Source: Clostridia bacterium (GTDB lineage Bacteria > Bacillota > Clostridia > Christensenellales > Aristaeellaceae). Taken from it: DNA of 64,000 nt. Under the pieces are notes generated by a model. The model was not told where the DNA came from, searched no databases, and worked only from the letters and a program-made list of their open reading frames with translations. Positions within the stretch are counted from its first letter, which is position 1; each line of letters starts with the position of its first letter. The stretch is from assembly GCA_017447185.1 (NCBI GenBank), contig JAFSOC010000031.1:62001-126000 (forward strand). The letters are read 5' to 3'. Below are positions 23,400-32,436 of this stretch, one piece after another. The position numbers and the translations under genes were made by a program.

Positions 23400-25128
23400 T
23401 CTCCCGGATGGCGCGGATTTCCTGCTCCTCCGCGGTGACGTAAACCGTCTTCTGATGCGTATAGATCACCTTCCCAGGCGCTGCACCGGAAGGTTTTTTT
23501 ACATACTTGCGCAGGGTGTAGTCCACCGGCACGGTGGAGCTGTTCTTTCCCTTGCTGAACCAGGCGGCCAGCAGCGCCGCCTGCCGCATGGTTTCCAGGG
23601 GAATCTCCCCTTCCGTCCGGATGATCACATGGCTGCCGGGCATGTCCTTGGCATGGAGCCAGGTCTCGTTGCCCCCGGCGGCCTGGGTCAGCCGGTCGTT
23701 CTGCAGGGAATTGCGGCCCACCGCGATCTCGATCCCGTCGGCGGAGAGGAAGCGCATGGGCGTGCTCTTCGGCAGCTGGCGCTGCTGGCGGCGGTTGGTC
23801 ACCTTCTTCATGTAGCCGGTGCGCACCAGTTCCTGCCGGATCTCCTCCAGCTCGCTCTCGCCGGTGCAGTTCTCCGCGTCCATCAGCATATTCTCCAGGT
23901 AGTCCAGTTCCTCCAGCGTTTTGTCCCGCTGGACCGCCGCGGTCTCCCGGGCGGACCGGGCCTTCTGGTATTTTTTGAAGTATTTCTGGGCGTTCTGGGC
24001 CGGGGTCAGCTTGTTATCCAGGGGCACGGTGATAGTGCCCCCCTCCGGATCGTTCCAGTCCGGCAGCACAGCCTCGGTCATGCCTTTCTTCAGCTGGTAA
24101 AGGTTGGCGTGGATCGCCTCCCCCATGCGGCGGTACTCGTCCATCTTTTCGGCGGACGCCAGTTCCTCCTCCTGCAGGGCCAGTTTCCGCGCGCAGCGGT
24201 CGATCTGCCCCTTCAGGGTATGGATCATGGAGGCGCTCTTCTGGTTCAGCCGGTCCTTGGCGTCCCGGCCGGAATAGTACAGGTCCAGGGCGCGGCTCAG
24301 GGTTTTGCAGCCCTCCTGCATCCGGGTATCCCGGCTGAGGTACACGAAGGGGAATACGTCCCGGGCCTCCCCGTCCTCCCCCCGCAGCACGCAGGGATCG
24401 GCCATCTCCGGCAGCCGCCGGCAGAAGTCACTGAGGCGCCGGCAGGCATCCGGCAGATCATTCGGCCAGTCCTCATTCCCGCTGACCCGGAAGGCCAGCT
24501 CCTCCGCGCTCTGGCGGCTGAGACCGGAAATGGATTCCGACAGCGCCCGGGCAAAGCTTCCGCCCTCCCGCGCCTGCAGTCTTGCAAGCAGGTCCTCCGC
24601 CGAAAGCGTAAGGGGATCCAGCTTGTCCTGGGCCGGCGGCAGCTGGTAGGCCATGCCCGGCTGCACCAGCCGCACCCGGCTCATGTCCGCGTTCACGTGG
24701 CGGGCAGCCTCCAGGATCCGTCCGTTCTCGTCCAGCAGCATCAGGTTGGAATGGCGGCCCATGATCTCCAGCATGATGCGCCGGAGCACATGGTCCCCCA
24801 GTTCGTTCACTGCGTCCATGTCAATCCGGATAATCCGGTCGCCCCCCAGCTGGCGGATATCCGTGATCCGGGCTCCGGTCAGCTGCTTGCGCATGAGCAT
24901 GCACAGGGACGGGGGCTCCAGGGGATTGGAGAAGCTGCCGCCGGTCAGGTGGCAGCGGGCATTGTTCGGGGAAGCGCACAGCAGCAGCTTGTGATTCTCG
25001 TTATCCGCGCGGATCACCAGCACCACCGCATCCCGCTCCGGCTGGGTAATCCGGTCCACCCGCCCGCCCTTCAGCGTGCGGTCCAGCTCCCGGGCGATAA
25101 ACCCCGCCGTCAGTCCGTCCATCGGCAT
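23383..25128 (-). CDS. rqcH: NFACT-family ribosome quality-control factor RqcH
   Basis: A 581-residue protein of the Rqc2/RqcH (FbpA) family, which binds stalled 50S subunits carrying peptidyl-tRNA and adds C-terminal alanine tails. The NFACT-N domain begins MDGLTAGFIARELD and includes RQLGGDRIIRID with the functional Asp-Arg pair. A long coiled coil lies at ~290-425. The NFACT-R domain near the C terminus has WLHAKDMPGSHVII. The start follows GGAAAGGAG. Only 47 nt separate it from ribU upstream, with no obvious promoter, so it may share the FMN-riboswitch transcript. It converges on and overlaps the MATE gene. Confidence 0.9.
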   Translation of the reverse strand: MPMDGLTAGFIARELDRTLKGGRVDRITQPERDAVVLVIRADNENHKLLLCASPNNARCHLTGGSFSNPLEPPSLCMLMRKQLTGARITDIRQLGGDRIIRIDMDAVNELGDHVLRRIMLEIMGRHSNLMLLDENGRILEAARHVNADMSRVRLVQPGMAYQLPPAQDKLDPLTLSAEDLLARLQAREGGSFARALSESISGLSRQSAEELAFRVSGNEDWPNDLPDACRRLSDFCRRLPEMADPCVLRGEDGEARDVFPFVYLSRDTRMQEGCKTLSRALDLYYSGRDAKDRLNQKSASMIHTLKGQIDRCARKLALQEEELASAEKMDEYRRMGEAIHANLYQLKKGMTEAVLPDWNDPEGGTITVPLDNKLTPAQNAQKYFKKYQKARSARETAAVQRDKTLEELDYLENMLMDAENCTGESELEEIRQELVRTGYMKKVTNRRQQRQLPKSTPMRFLSADGIEIAVGRNSLQNDRLTQAAGGNETWLHAKDMPGSHVIIRTEGEIPLETMRQAALLAAWFSKGKNSSTVPVDYTLRKYVKKPSGAAPGKVIYTHQKTVYVTAEEQEIRAIREITDPS

Positions 25129-25175
25129 TCGGCAGCATCTCCTTTCCGTCTTATTTTACAGGTTCCTTTATCCGC

Positions 25176-25730
25176 TTACCGGAATTTTCCGTGGAGGATC
25201 GGGCTCAGCGGCTTGTAGATCACAAAGGTAATGAGCGTCAGGGCCGCGCCCTTAATCAGGTTGAAGGGGATCGTGAAGGGCACGATGTATTTCCCGCCGT
25301 CCGGAAGGCCGAAGGCCGGGAAGAGGATATACAGATTCGCCAGCACCGCGGCGCCGGTCATCACCAGGGTGCCGATGGCCATGCCGATCAGGGCGGTGAT
25401 CCGGGTCTTTTTGCGGCTGTACACCAGCGCGGCCGGGGCCAGAAATGCAAACAGGGCGATGAAGTCCGCCAGCTGGCCAACCCAGCCGCCGCCCGGATGC
25501 ACCAGGAGACCCACCAGGTCCTTGATCAGAAGCGTCAGGGCGCCCGCCGGGAGGCCCATGGAGAAGCCGGCCAGCATCACGGCCAGGCCGCTGGGATCCA
25601 GCTTGTAGAAGGGCGCACCGGGCAGGATCACGATCTCGATCATGGACAGGGCGACGCCGACGGCGGCCAGGATGCCGATCCGGGTCAGGGAACCGGTGGA
25701 GAAAAGGTTGCTTTTTGCGCGTGCAGTCAT
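25176..25730 (-). CDS. ribU: Riboflavin ECF transporter, substrate-binding S component RibU
   Basis: A 184-residue membrane protein with about six helices that binds riboflavin for uptake with the shared ECF energising module, which is not encoded here. The N-terminal AAVGVALSMIEIVILPGAPFYKLDPSG is typical of RibU. The FMN riboswitch directly upstream on the same strand confirms a flavin role. The start at 25730 follows AAAGGAGGG. Riboflavin supply matters here because the window also encodes several proteins with covalent FMN motifs. Confidence 0.92.
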   Translation of the reverse strand: MTARAKSNLFSTGSLTRIGILAAVGVALSMIEIVILPGAPFYKLDPSGLAVMLAGFSMGLPAGALTLLIKDLVGLLVHPGGGWVGQLADFIALFAFLAPAALVYSRKKTRITALIGMAIGTLVMTGAAVLANLYILFPAFGLPDGGKYIVPFTIPFNLIKGAALTLITFVIYKPLSPILHGKFR

Positions 25731-25763
25731 GGGATAACCCTCCTTTAAATGCGCGTACCCCTC

Positions 25764-25791
25764 AAAGCAGCTTCACTTTGAGGGGCGGAGA
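25764..25791 (-). promoter_or_regulatory. Expression-platform hairpin between the FMN riboswitch and ribU
   Basis: CCCCTCAAAG pairs with CTTTGAGGGG around an eight-base loop. No U-tract follows, so it is not a classic terminator. It lies about 20 nt before the ribosome binding site and may act in translational or Rho-dependent control. Confidence 0.5.
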
Positions 25792-25825
25792 GCAGCGCGC
25801 GTGTGCGCGGTATTCACTCTTTTCC

Positions 25826-25946
25826 GTTCTTCTCTCATCCAGACTTTACTGTCGGCCCCGGAATCTCACCGGATCGGCTGAGGATTTCTCGCTCAGTTCG
25901 CGGGCTTTACCGCCGGTAGGGAATTGCACCCATCCCCGAAGAAGCT
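25826..25946 (-). ncRNA. FMN riboswitch (RFN element)
   Basis: The minus strand carries the conserved RFN blocks in order: GGGGATGGGTG with ATTCCC, ACCGGCGGTAAAGCCCGCGA, ACTGAGC, the GATCCGGTGAGATTCCGG segment, GCCGACAGTAAAGTCTGG and ATGAGAGAAG. The 5' CTTCTTC and 3' GAGAGAAG close the P1 stem. It binds FMN and reduces ribU expression when flavin is plentiful. Confidence 0.96.
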
Positions 25947-25972
25947 TTAAGCAGTACGCAATGTACGGTCAC

Positions 25973-26001
25973 ATTATAAGGACTTCTTTCCGGTTCGTCA
26001 A
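25973..26001 (-). promoter_or_regulatory. Promoter of the FMN riboswitch-ribU transcript
   Basis: On the minus strand, TTGACG (25996-26001), 17-bp spacer, TATAAT (25973-25978). The -35 lies across the stop region of the upstream esterase gene. Confidence 0.75.
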
Positions 26002-26786
26002 TCCCCGTCCTCCCCGGCCCGGGCAAAAATCAGCTCGATGAAATCCCGGATCTGGGCATCCCAGAATCCCCATTCGTGGAAGGTGTCCGCCTCCTCGTGG
26101 CTCAGCACGTCCCAGCCGTTCTTCCGCAGGGCGGGAACAAAGGTCCGGTGCTGGTCGAAGAGGAAATCCTTCGTGCCGCAGGAGAGGTAAAGCCAGGGCT
26201 TGTGCTTCGCGTTCGCGTTCTTTTCCATCAGGGTATACAGGTCATATTCCGTGCCCTTGATCTCCTGCTGTGATCCGAACACCCGGTCGATCTCCGCCGT
26301 CCGGTGCCGCTCGTAATACACCCCCGCCAGGTCCACCGCGCCGCTGAAGGAGCCGGCGCCGGCGAAATGCTCCGGATAGGTGAGCGCCAGGCGCATGGCG
26401 CCGTAGCCGCCCATGCTCAGGCCCGCCACGTACGTATCCTCCCGCCGGTCGCTCAGCCGCAGGAAACGGTGCATGGTGCGGGGCAGCTCATCGCTGACAT
26501 AGTCCCAGTATTTCTCGCCGTAGGCTTCGTTGCAGTAAAAGCTGTGATTCACCGCCGGCATGATCACCGCCAGGTTATGGTTCGCGGCGTAGCGCTCCAC
26601 GGAGGTACGGCGCATCCAGATGGAATGGTCGTCGCTGTAGCCGTGCAGCAGGTAGAGCACCTTCGGGGGACGCTCGTCCCGGGAGGCGCCCATGCCGATG
26701 CCCTGGTTTGCCTCCGGCAGGATCACGTTCACGGAGGAGGCCACGTTCAGCGCCGCGGAGAAAAACTGGATCTGCAGAAAGGCCAT
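25998..26786 (-). CDS. Alpha/beta-hydrolase esterase (EstA/tributyrin-esterase type)
   Basis: A 262-residue cytoplasmic esterase. MAFLQIQFFSAALNVASSVNVILPE is the typical opening of the EstA/tributyrin esterase group, related to S-formylglutathione hydrolases and CE1 enzymes. The nucleophile elbow is GLSMGGYGA (~residue 125), and HEWGFWDAQI near the C terminus supplies the catalytic His. It probably removes acyl groups from short esters or acetylated sugars. The ATG at 26786 follows GGAAAGGGG and is preferred to the ATG at 26810. It is divergent from gpmI. Confidence 0.88.
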   Translation of the reverse strand: MAFLQIQFFSAALNVASSVNVILPEANQGIGMGASRDERPPKVLYLLHGYSDDHSIWMRRTSVERYAANHNLAVIMPAVNHSFYCNEAYGEKYWDYVSDELPRTMHRFLRLSDRREDTYVAGLSMGGYGAMRLALTYPEHFAGAGSFSGAVDLAGVYYERHRTAEIDRVFGSQQEIKGTEYDLYTLMEKNANAKHKPWLYLSCGTKDFLFDQHRTFVPALRKNGWDVLSHEEADTFHEWGFWDAQIRDFIELIFARAGEDGD

Positions 26787-26833
26787 GGGAATTCCCCTTT
26801 CCTGTATCAAATTTCACGGTTTGCTCTTCCCCT

Positions 26834-26863
26834 ATTATACGTTGCCCCGCACCTTCCGGACAA
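26834..26863 (-). promoter_or_regulatory. Promoter of the esterase gene
   Basis: On the minus strand, TTGTCC (26858-26863), 18-bp spacer, TATAAT (26834-26839). Confidence 0.6.
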
Positions 26864-26886
26864 CCCCTTTTTGTCAAATGCCGACA

Positions 26887-26915
26887 TTGACTTTTGGGTC
26901 CTTTTCCTGTAATGT
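26887..26915 (+). promoter_or_regulatory. Possible promoter of gpmI
   Basis: TTGACT (26887-26892), 17-bp spacer, TAATGT (26910-26915). The -10 is weak. Confidence 0.45.
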
Positions 26916-26992
26916 TTACAGGGTTAGACCCCTCCCCTTCCGGCCCCGCCGGAAAGGGTTGCAAAATTACTCGAAACAGGAGGATTTCCGAT

Positions 26993-28573
26993 ATGAAAAA
27001 GCCCGTTGTGCTGGTCGTTATGGACGGTGTGGGTGAATCGAACGAAGAACTCGGCAACATGGTCATGAAGGCCACCACGCCCACGCTGGACGCGCTGAAG
27101 GCCAACGACCCCTTCCGGGTCATCAAGGCGCACGGCACCGCCGTGGGTCTCCCCTCCGATGACGATATGGGCAACAGCGAAGTGGGCCACAACGCCCTCG
27201 GCTGCGGCCAGATCTATTCCCAGGGCGCCAAGCTGGTCAACGAATCCATCGAGTCCGGCTCCATCTACCAGAGCAATACCTGGAAGGAACTGACGGACGG
27301 CGTGAAGGCCTCCGGCGGCGCGCTGCACTTCATCGGCCTGCTGTCCGACGGCAATGTCCACAGCAACATTTCCCACCTGCTTGCCATGCTGAAGGAAGCG
27401 AAAGCCGAAGGCGTGAAGAAGGCCCGGGTGCACATCCTGCTCGACGGCCGTGACGTGCCCGCCACCTCCGCCCTGGAATATGTGGACAAGCTGGAAGAAA
27501 CCCTTGCTTCCCTGAACGACGGCAGCTTTGACGGGCGCATCGCCTCCGGCGGCGGCCGTATGCAGATCACCATGGACCGCTACCAGGCCAACTGGAACAT
27601 GGTCAAAGCCGGCTGGGACATTCATGTCCACGGCGAAGGCCGCACTTTTGCCAGCGCGAAGGAAGCCATCGAGACCTACCGCAGTGAGCAGCCCGGCGTC
27701 ATCGACCAGGACCTGCCCGGTTTCGTCATCGCGGCGGACGGCGCGGCGGTCGGCCCCATGAAGGACGGGGACAGCGTGATCCTCTTCAACTTCCGCGGCG
27801 ACCGGGCCCTGGAGCTGTCCATGGCCTTTGACGGGGACGCCTCCTTTGACAAGTTTGACCGGGGCGTGATCCCGCAGGTGAAATACGCCGGCATGCTGGA
27901 GTACGACGGCGACCTGCACATCCCGCACAAGTACCTGGTGAATCCGCCGCAGATCCGCCACACCCTCACCGAGCTCCTGGTGGAAAACGGCATCAACGAA
28001 TACGCCTGCTCCGAAACCCAGAAGTACGGCCACGTCACCTATTTCTGGAACGGCAACCGCAGCGAGAAATTCTCCGAGGAACTGGAAACCTGGCAGGAAG
28101 TTCCCTCCGACGTCCGTTCCTTCGATGAATGCCCCTGGATGAAGGGCACCGAAATCACCGACCTGGTGATCGCGGCCATCGAAAGCGGCAAGTACGGCTT
28201 CATCCGCTGCAACTTCCCCAACGGCGACATGGTGGGCCACACCGGCAACCTGTATGCCACGGAGATCGCGGTGGAAACCGTGGACCTGTGCCTGACCCGG
28301 ATCGCGAAGGCCTGCGACGAGCACGGCTGCATCCTGGTGGTCACCGCCGACCACGGCAATTCCGACCAGATGCTGGAGAAGAACAAGAAGGGCGTCGTTT
28401 CCGTGCGTACCGCCCACAGCCTGCGCCCCGTTCCCTTCATCATCCATGACAAGGACGCGCGCCACGAAATGGATACCGAAAGCCCCTTCGGCCTGGCCAA
28501 CGTTGCCCCCACCGTGGTGGAGCTCCTGGGCCTCAAGCCTTACGACTGCTGGGAAAAATCCATGCTGAAATAA
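26993..28573 (+). CDS. gpmI: 2,3-bisphosphoglycerate-independent phosphoglycerate mutase
   Basis: A 526-residue glycolytic enzyme that interconverts 3- and 2-phosphoglycerate using Mn2+. Metal-site and active-site motifs of the alkaline-phosphatase superfamily are visible: VVMDGVGE at the N terminus, DMGNSEVGHNALG with the phosphorylated Ser, FNFRGDRALE, NFPNGDMVGHTG and VTADHGNSD. The length fits the family. The ATG at 26993 follows AGGAGG; the reading frame is open upstream but has no better start. It is a single gene with a terminator after it. Confidence 0.96.
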   Translation: MKKPVVLVVMDGVGESNEELGNMVMKATTPTLDALKANDPFRVIKAHGTAVGLPSDDDMGNSEVGHNALGCGQIYSQGAKLVNESIESGSIYQSNTWKELTDGVKASGGALHFIGLLSDGNVHSNISHLLAMLKEAKAEGVKKARVHILLDGRDVPATSALEYVDKLEETLASLNDGSFDGRIASGGGRMQITMDRYQANWNMVKAGWDIHVHGEGRTFASAKEAIETYRSEQPGVIDQDLPGFVIAADGAAVGPMKDGDSVILFNFRGDRALELSMAFDGDASFDKFDRGVIPQVKYAGMLEYDGDLHIPHKYLVNPPQIRHTLTELLVENGINEYACSETQKYGHVTYFWNGNRSEKFSEELETWQEVPSDVRSFDECPWMKGTEITDLVIAAIESGKYGFIRCNFPNGDMVGHTGNLYATEIAVETVDLCLTRIAKACDEHGCILVVTADHGNSDQMLEKNKKGVVSVRTAHSLRPVPFIIHDKDARHEMDTESPFGLANVAPTVVELLGLKPYDCWEKSMLK

Positions 28574-28583
28574 GATTACCCCC

Positions 28584-28612
28584 AAGCCGGACCCGCAAAG
28601 GCCCGGCTTTTT
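28584..28612 (+). terminator. Rho-independent terminator of gpmI
   Basis: AGCCGG (28585-28590) pairs with CCGGCT (28603-28608), followed by a T-run to 28612. Confidence 0.75.
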
Positions 28613-28635
28613 CAATCAAAAACGGAGGTGTCATC

Positions 28636-29685
28636 ATGACCATCATCCCGATCACTCCCGCCAATCCCCGCCTGCGCCTGCTGGGCCGGACGGACCTGAC
28701 TCGCACCCCTATTGCCCTGGACTGGACCGGTTCCGGCCTGGAGTGCGCCTTCCACGGATCGGACCTGTGGGCGGAGCTGGAAGCTCCCGCCTTCTCCCCG
28801 ATCATGTGGATGATCGTGCTGGCGGACGGCAAACCCGTGGCCCGCTTCCCCGTGGAGCCGGGCATCCGGTTCTATCCCCTGGTGCTGGGCATGGAGCCGG
28901 CCAACACCCGGACGGTCACCCTGATGAAGGAAACCCAGTGTATGCCGGACAGCCCGGAAGCCACGGTCCTCCTCCACTCCCTGCGGATGAAGGGCGAGCT
29001 GGCGGAGCTGCCGGAGCATAAGCTGAAGATCGAGTTCATCGGCGACAGCCTGACTTCCGGTGAAGGCTCCCTGGCTCCCTGCAACAACGACGAATGGATC
29101 ACCCTGTGGTTTTCCGCCCGGGGCAATTATTCCTGGGAAGCCTGCGATCTCCTGGACGCGGAGCGGCGGGTCCTCTCCCAGAGCGGCTGGGGCGTTTGCT
29201 GGGACTGGGAGCACAACCCGGAGCATACCCTGCCCGCCCACTATGAAGAGATTGCCGGCGTGCTTCGGGGCCCGGCGGCGGAAAAACGGGGCTGCACCCG
29301 CCCCTACGATTTCCGTGCCTGGCAGCCGGATATCGTCTGCATCCGCCTGCTGACCAACGACCACGGCGGCATGAACCAGAAAGGCAGTTTTGCGGAGGAC
29401 CGGGACACGGTGGTGGCCGGCGCCCTCGCCTTCCTGAAGACCGTGCGGAAGAACAACCCGAAGGCGAAGATCGTCTGGATCCTCCCGGCCACGGACTGCC
29501 ATCCGGAGCTGGCCCTGGAGGCTGTGGAAAAGGCCCGTTCCGAAGGCATGACGGGTCTGTTCACCTGCACCCTGCCGGACTACGGCAAGCCGGAGGAAAT
29601 GGGCGCCCGGTGGCATCCCAACGCGGAGTACAACCGGCGGGCCGGCCGGATCCTGGCGGATTTCCTGCGGGAGAACGTGCTGTAA
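28636..29685 (+). CDS. Cytoplasmic SGNH/GDSL esterase, CE2-like
   Basis: A 349-residue protein. The N-terminal ~120 residues form a beta-rich domain, as in CE2 acetyl-xylan esterases. The SGNH domain has FIGDSLTSGEG with the catalytic Ser (~residue 138), RLLTNDHGG with the oxyanion Asn, and ARWHPN near the C terminus with the catalytic His. No signal peptide is present, so it probably deacetylates imported oligosaccharides in the cytoplasm. It is preceded by GGAGG and followed by a terminator. Confidence 0.85.
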   Translation: MTIIPITPANPRLRLLGRTDLTRTPIALDWTGSGLECAFHGSDLWAELEAPAFSPIMWMIVLADGKPVARFPVEPGIRFYPLVLGMEPANTRTVTLMKETQCMPDSPEATVLLHSLRMKGELAELPEHKLKIEFIGDSLTSGEGSLAPCNNDEWITLWFSARGNYSWEACDLLDAERRVLSQSGWGVCWDWEHNPEHTLPAHYEEIAGVLRGPAAEKRGCTRPYDFRAWQPDIVCIRLLTNDHGGMNQKGSFAEDRDTVVAGALAFLKTVRKNNPKAKIVWILPATDCHPELALEAVEKARSEGMTGLFTCTLPDYGKPEEMGARWHPNAEYNRRAGRILADFLRENVL

Positions 29686-29718
29686 CTTGTTCTTTTGGTG
29701 CCTTTCCCTGCAAATGAG

Positions 29719-29745
29719 CGCCCGTCCTTATTGACGGGCGTTTTT
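29719..29745 (+). terminator. Rho-independent terminator of the SGNH gene, overlapping the kor promoter
   Basis: CGCCCGTC (29719-29726), six-base loop, GACGGGCG (29733-29740), then five Ts. Its right arm includes the -35 of the next promoter. Confidence 0.8.
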
Positions 29746-29759
29746 GAACAACCTATAAT
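29731..29759 (+). promoter_or_regulatory. Promoter of the korDABC operon
   Basis: TTGACG (29731-29736), 17-bp spacer, TATAAT (29754-29759). It is superimposed on the terminator of the preceding gene. Confidence 0.75.
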
Positions 29760-29793
29760 ACATTCATTATCATCTTGAAGGAGGCGGAATGCC

Positions 29794-29997
29794 ATGGCCA
29801 AGCTGACCATTGACCGGGAGGCCTGCAAGGGCTGCGGTCTGTGTGCCGAAGTTTGTCCCAAACATCTGCTGGCCCTGAGCCGGGAGATTAACGCCAAGGG
29901 TTATCACCCCATCGGAATTGAAGACCAGGAATCCTGCATCGGCTGCGCGTTTTGCGCCCGGATGTGCCCGGATGCCGTGATTAAGGTTGAAAAGTAA
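29794..29997 (+). CDS. korD: 2-oxoacid:ferredoxin oxidoreductase, delta (ferredoxin-like) subunit
   Basis: A 67-residue protein with two 4Fe-4S motifs, CKGCGLCAEVCP and CIGCAFCARMCP. It carries electrons from the thiamine-diphosphate subunit of the complex to ferredoxin. GGAGG lies about ten bases before the ATG. It is the first gene of a four-gene operon in the order D, A, B, C. Sequence alone does not distinguish a 2-oxoglutarate from a branched-chain (VorD) enzyme. Confidence 0.9.
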   Translation: MAKLTIDREACKGCGLCAEVCPKHLLALSREINAKGYHPIGIEDQESCIGCAFCARMCPDAVIKVEK

Positions 29998-30012
29998 GGA
30001 GGAAGCGTATCC

Positions 30013-31089
30013 ATGGGTCAGAAAATGCTCATGAAGGGGAACGAGGCAATCGCCGAAGCCGCCATCCAGGCCGGATGCCGCTTCTTCTTCGGTTACCCGA
30101 TCACCCCCCAGAACCAGATTCCCGAGTACATGTCCAAGCGGCTGCCGAAGATTGAGGGCGGCTGTTTCCTGCAGGCGGAGAGCGAAGTCGCCGCCATCAA
30201 CATGGTCTACGGCGCTGCCGGCGCCGGTGCCCGCGTCATGACCTCCTCTTCCAGCCCGGGAATTTCCCTGAAGCAGGAAGGCATCAGCTACATCGTCGGC
30301 GCGGAACTGCCCTGCGTCATCGTCAACATGGTGCGCGGCGGCCCCGGACTGGGATCCATCCAGCCCGCCCAGAGCGATTACTATCAGTCAACCCGCGGCG
30401 GCGGCCATGGCGACTACCGCATGCTGGTGCTGGCCCCCTCTTCCGTGCAGGAAGCGGTGGAGCTGACCCAGGAAGCCTTCGACCTGGCGGACAAGTACCG
30501 CAACCCCGTGCTGATCATGGGCGACGGCCTGATCGGCCAGATGATGGAGCCGGTGGAAATGCCCGAGCATAAAGACCGGACCGATCTCCCGCCCAAGACC
30601 TGGGCCGCCACCGGCTGGAAGCCCGGCTGCGGCAGGGACCGCGCGGTGATCAACTCCCTCTACATCGATCCCTCCGTGCTGGAAAAGCATGTGAATCACC
30701 TGTATGAGAAGTATGCCGTCATGGAGCAGACCGAATGCCGCTGGCAGGAGGAAATGACCGAGGACGCCGATTACGTCATCGTCGCCTACGGCACCACCGC
30801 CCGCATCGCCCGCAGCGCCATGCGCAAGCTGCGCGCCGAAGGCATCAAAACCGGCCTGATCCGGCCCATCACCCTGTGGCCCTTCCCCGCAGCCCCCATC
30901 GCGAAGGCCGCGGAGCACGCGAAAGCCTTCCTGACCGTGGAAATGTCCATGGGCCAGATGGTGGATGACGTGAAGCTGGCGGTGGACGGCAAAAAGCCCG
31001 TTCACTTCTTCGGCCGCACCGGCGGTATCGTGCCCACCGTCCGTGAAATCATCACCCAGGTGGAAAACCTTGCAAAGGAGGGGAAATAA
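30013..31089 (+). CDS. korA: 2-oxoacid:ferredoxin oxidoreductase, alpha subunit
   Basis: A 358-residue subunit that combines the pyrimidine-binding and transketolase-C-like domains of the KorA/VorB type. GNEAIAEAAIQAGCRFFFGYPITPQNQIPEY at the N terminus is diagnostic, and MVRGGPGLGSIQPAQSDY follows. With KorB it oxidatively decarboxylates a 2-oxoacid to acyl-CoA, reducing ferredoxin. The ribosome binding site is AAGGAGG. The gap to korD is 15 nt. Annotation as VorB (3-methyl-2-oxobutanoate) is equally possible. Confidence 0.92.
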   Translation: MGQKMLMKGNEAIAEAAIQAGCRFFFGYPITPQNQIPEYMSKRLPKIEGGCFLQAESEVAAINMVYGAAGAGARVMTSSSSPGISLKQEGISYIVGAELPCVIVNMVRGGPGLGSIQPAQSDYYQSTRGGGHGDYRMLVLAPSSVQEAVELTQEAFDLADKYRNPVLIMGDGLIGQMMEPVEMPEHKDRTDLPPKTWAATGWKPGCGRDRAVINSLYIDPSVLEKHVNHLYEKYAVMEQTECRWQEEMTEDADYVIVAYGTTARIARSAMRKLRAEGIKTGLIRPITLWPFPAAPIAKAAEHAKAFLTVEMSMGQMVDDVKLAVDGKKPVHFFGRTGGIVPTVREIITQVENLAKEGK

Positions 31090-31092
31090 GCA

Positions 31093-31830
<738 letters not shown>

Positions 31831-31833
31831 TCC

Positions 31834-32370
31834 ATGGAAGCTCAATTCCTGATTGCCGGTTTCGGCGGACAGGGCGTGCTGCTCATCGGCCAGCTGCTGG
31901 CCAAGGCCGCCATGCATGAGGGCATGAACGTGTCCTGGATGCCTTCCTACGGTCCGGAAATGCGCGGCGGTGAAGCCAACTGCGCCGTGGTCATCTCCGA
32001 CGAGCCCATCGGCTCCCCCCTGGTGACGGAAATCCCGATCGCCGTGATTATGAACAAGCCCAGCATGATCAAGTTCACCCCCGCTATGGAAAAGGGCGGC
32101 ATCATGCTGTACAACTCCTCCCTGATCGATATCACTCCCGACCGGGACGATATCACCGCCATCCCCGTGGACTGCAACGGCATCGCGGAAGAGCTGGGCA
32201 ACGCCCGCACCGCCAACATGGTGATGCTGGGTGCCATCCTGAAGAAGACCGGCGTGGTCACCATCGATTCCGCCATGGAAGCCCTGAAAGCCACCTTCGG
32301 CCCGAAGAAGGAGCACCTGCTGCCCATCAACCGCCAGGCGATGGAAAAAGGTGCAGCCGCTGTCGAATAA
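31834..32370 (+). CDS. korC: 2-oxoacid:ferredoxin oxidoreductase, gamma subunit
   Basis: A 178-residue gamma subunit that binds the CoA substrate. The N terminus has the diagnostic FGGQGVLLIGQLLAKAAM followed by MPSYGPEMRGGEANC. It is the last gene of the operon and ends before a bidirectional terminator. With the iorA gene at the right edge, it indicates amino-acid or keto-acid fermentation that supplies reduced ferredoxin. Confidence 0.93.
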   Translation: MEAQFLIAGFGGQGVLLIGQLLAKAAMHEGMNVSWMPSYGPEMRGGEANCAVVISDEPIGSPLVTEIPIAVIMNKPSMIKFTPAMEKGGIMLYNSSLIDITPDRDDITAIPVDCNGIAEELGNARTANMVMLGAILKKTGVVTIDSAMEALKATFGPKKEHLLPINRQAMEKGAAAVE

Positions 32371-32385
32371 TCCGTATAAACACTA

Positions 32386-32419
32386 AAAAATTCCCGGACC
32401 CTGCGGTCCGGGAATTTTT
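32386..32419. terminator. Bidirectional terminator between korC and the flavoprotein gene
   Basis: A perfect 15-bp stem (AAAAATTCCCGGACC with its complement) around CTGC, with T-runs on both strands. It serves both converging genes. Confidence 0.9.
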
Positions 32420-32436
32420 GTATCCTCAAGTTCTTC

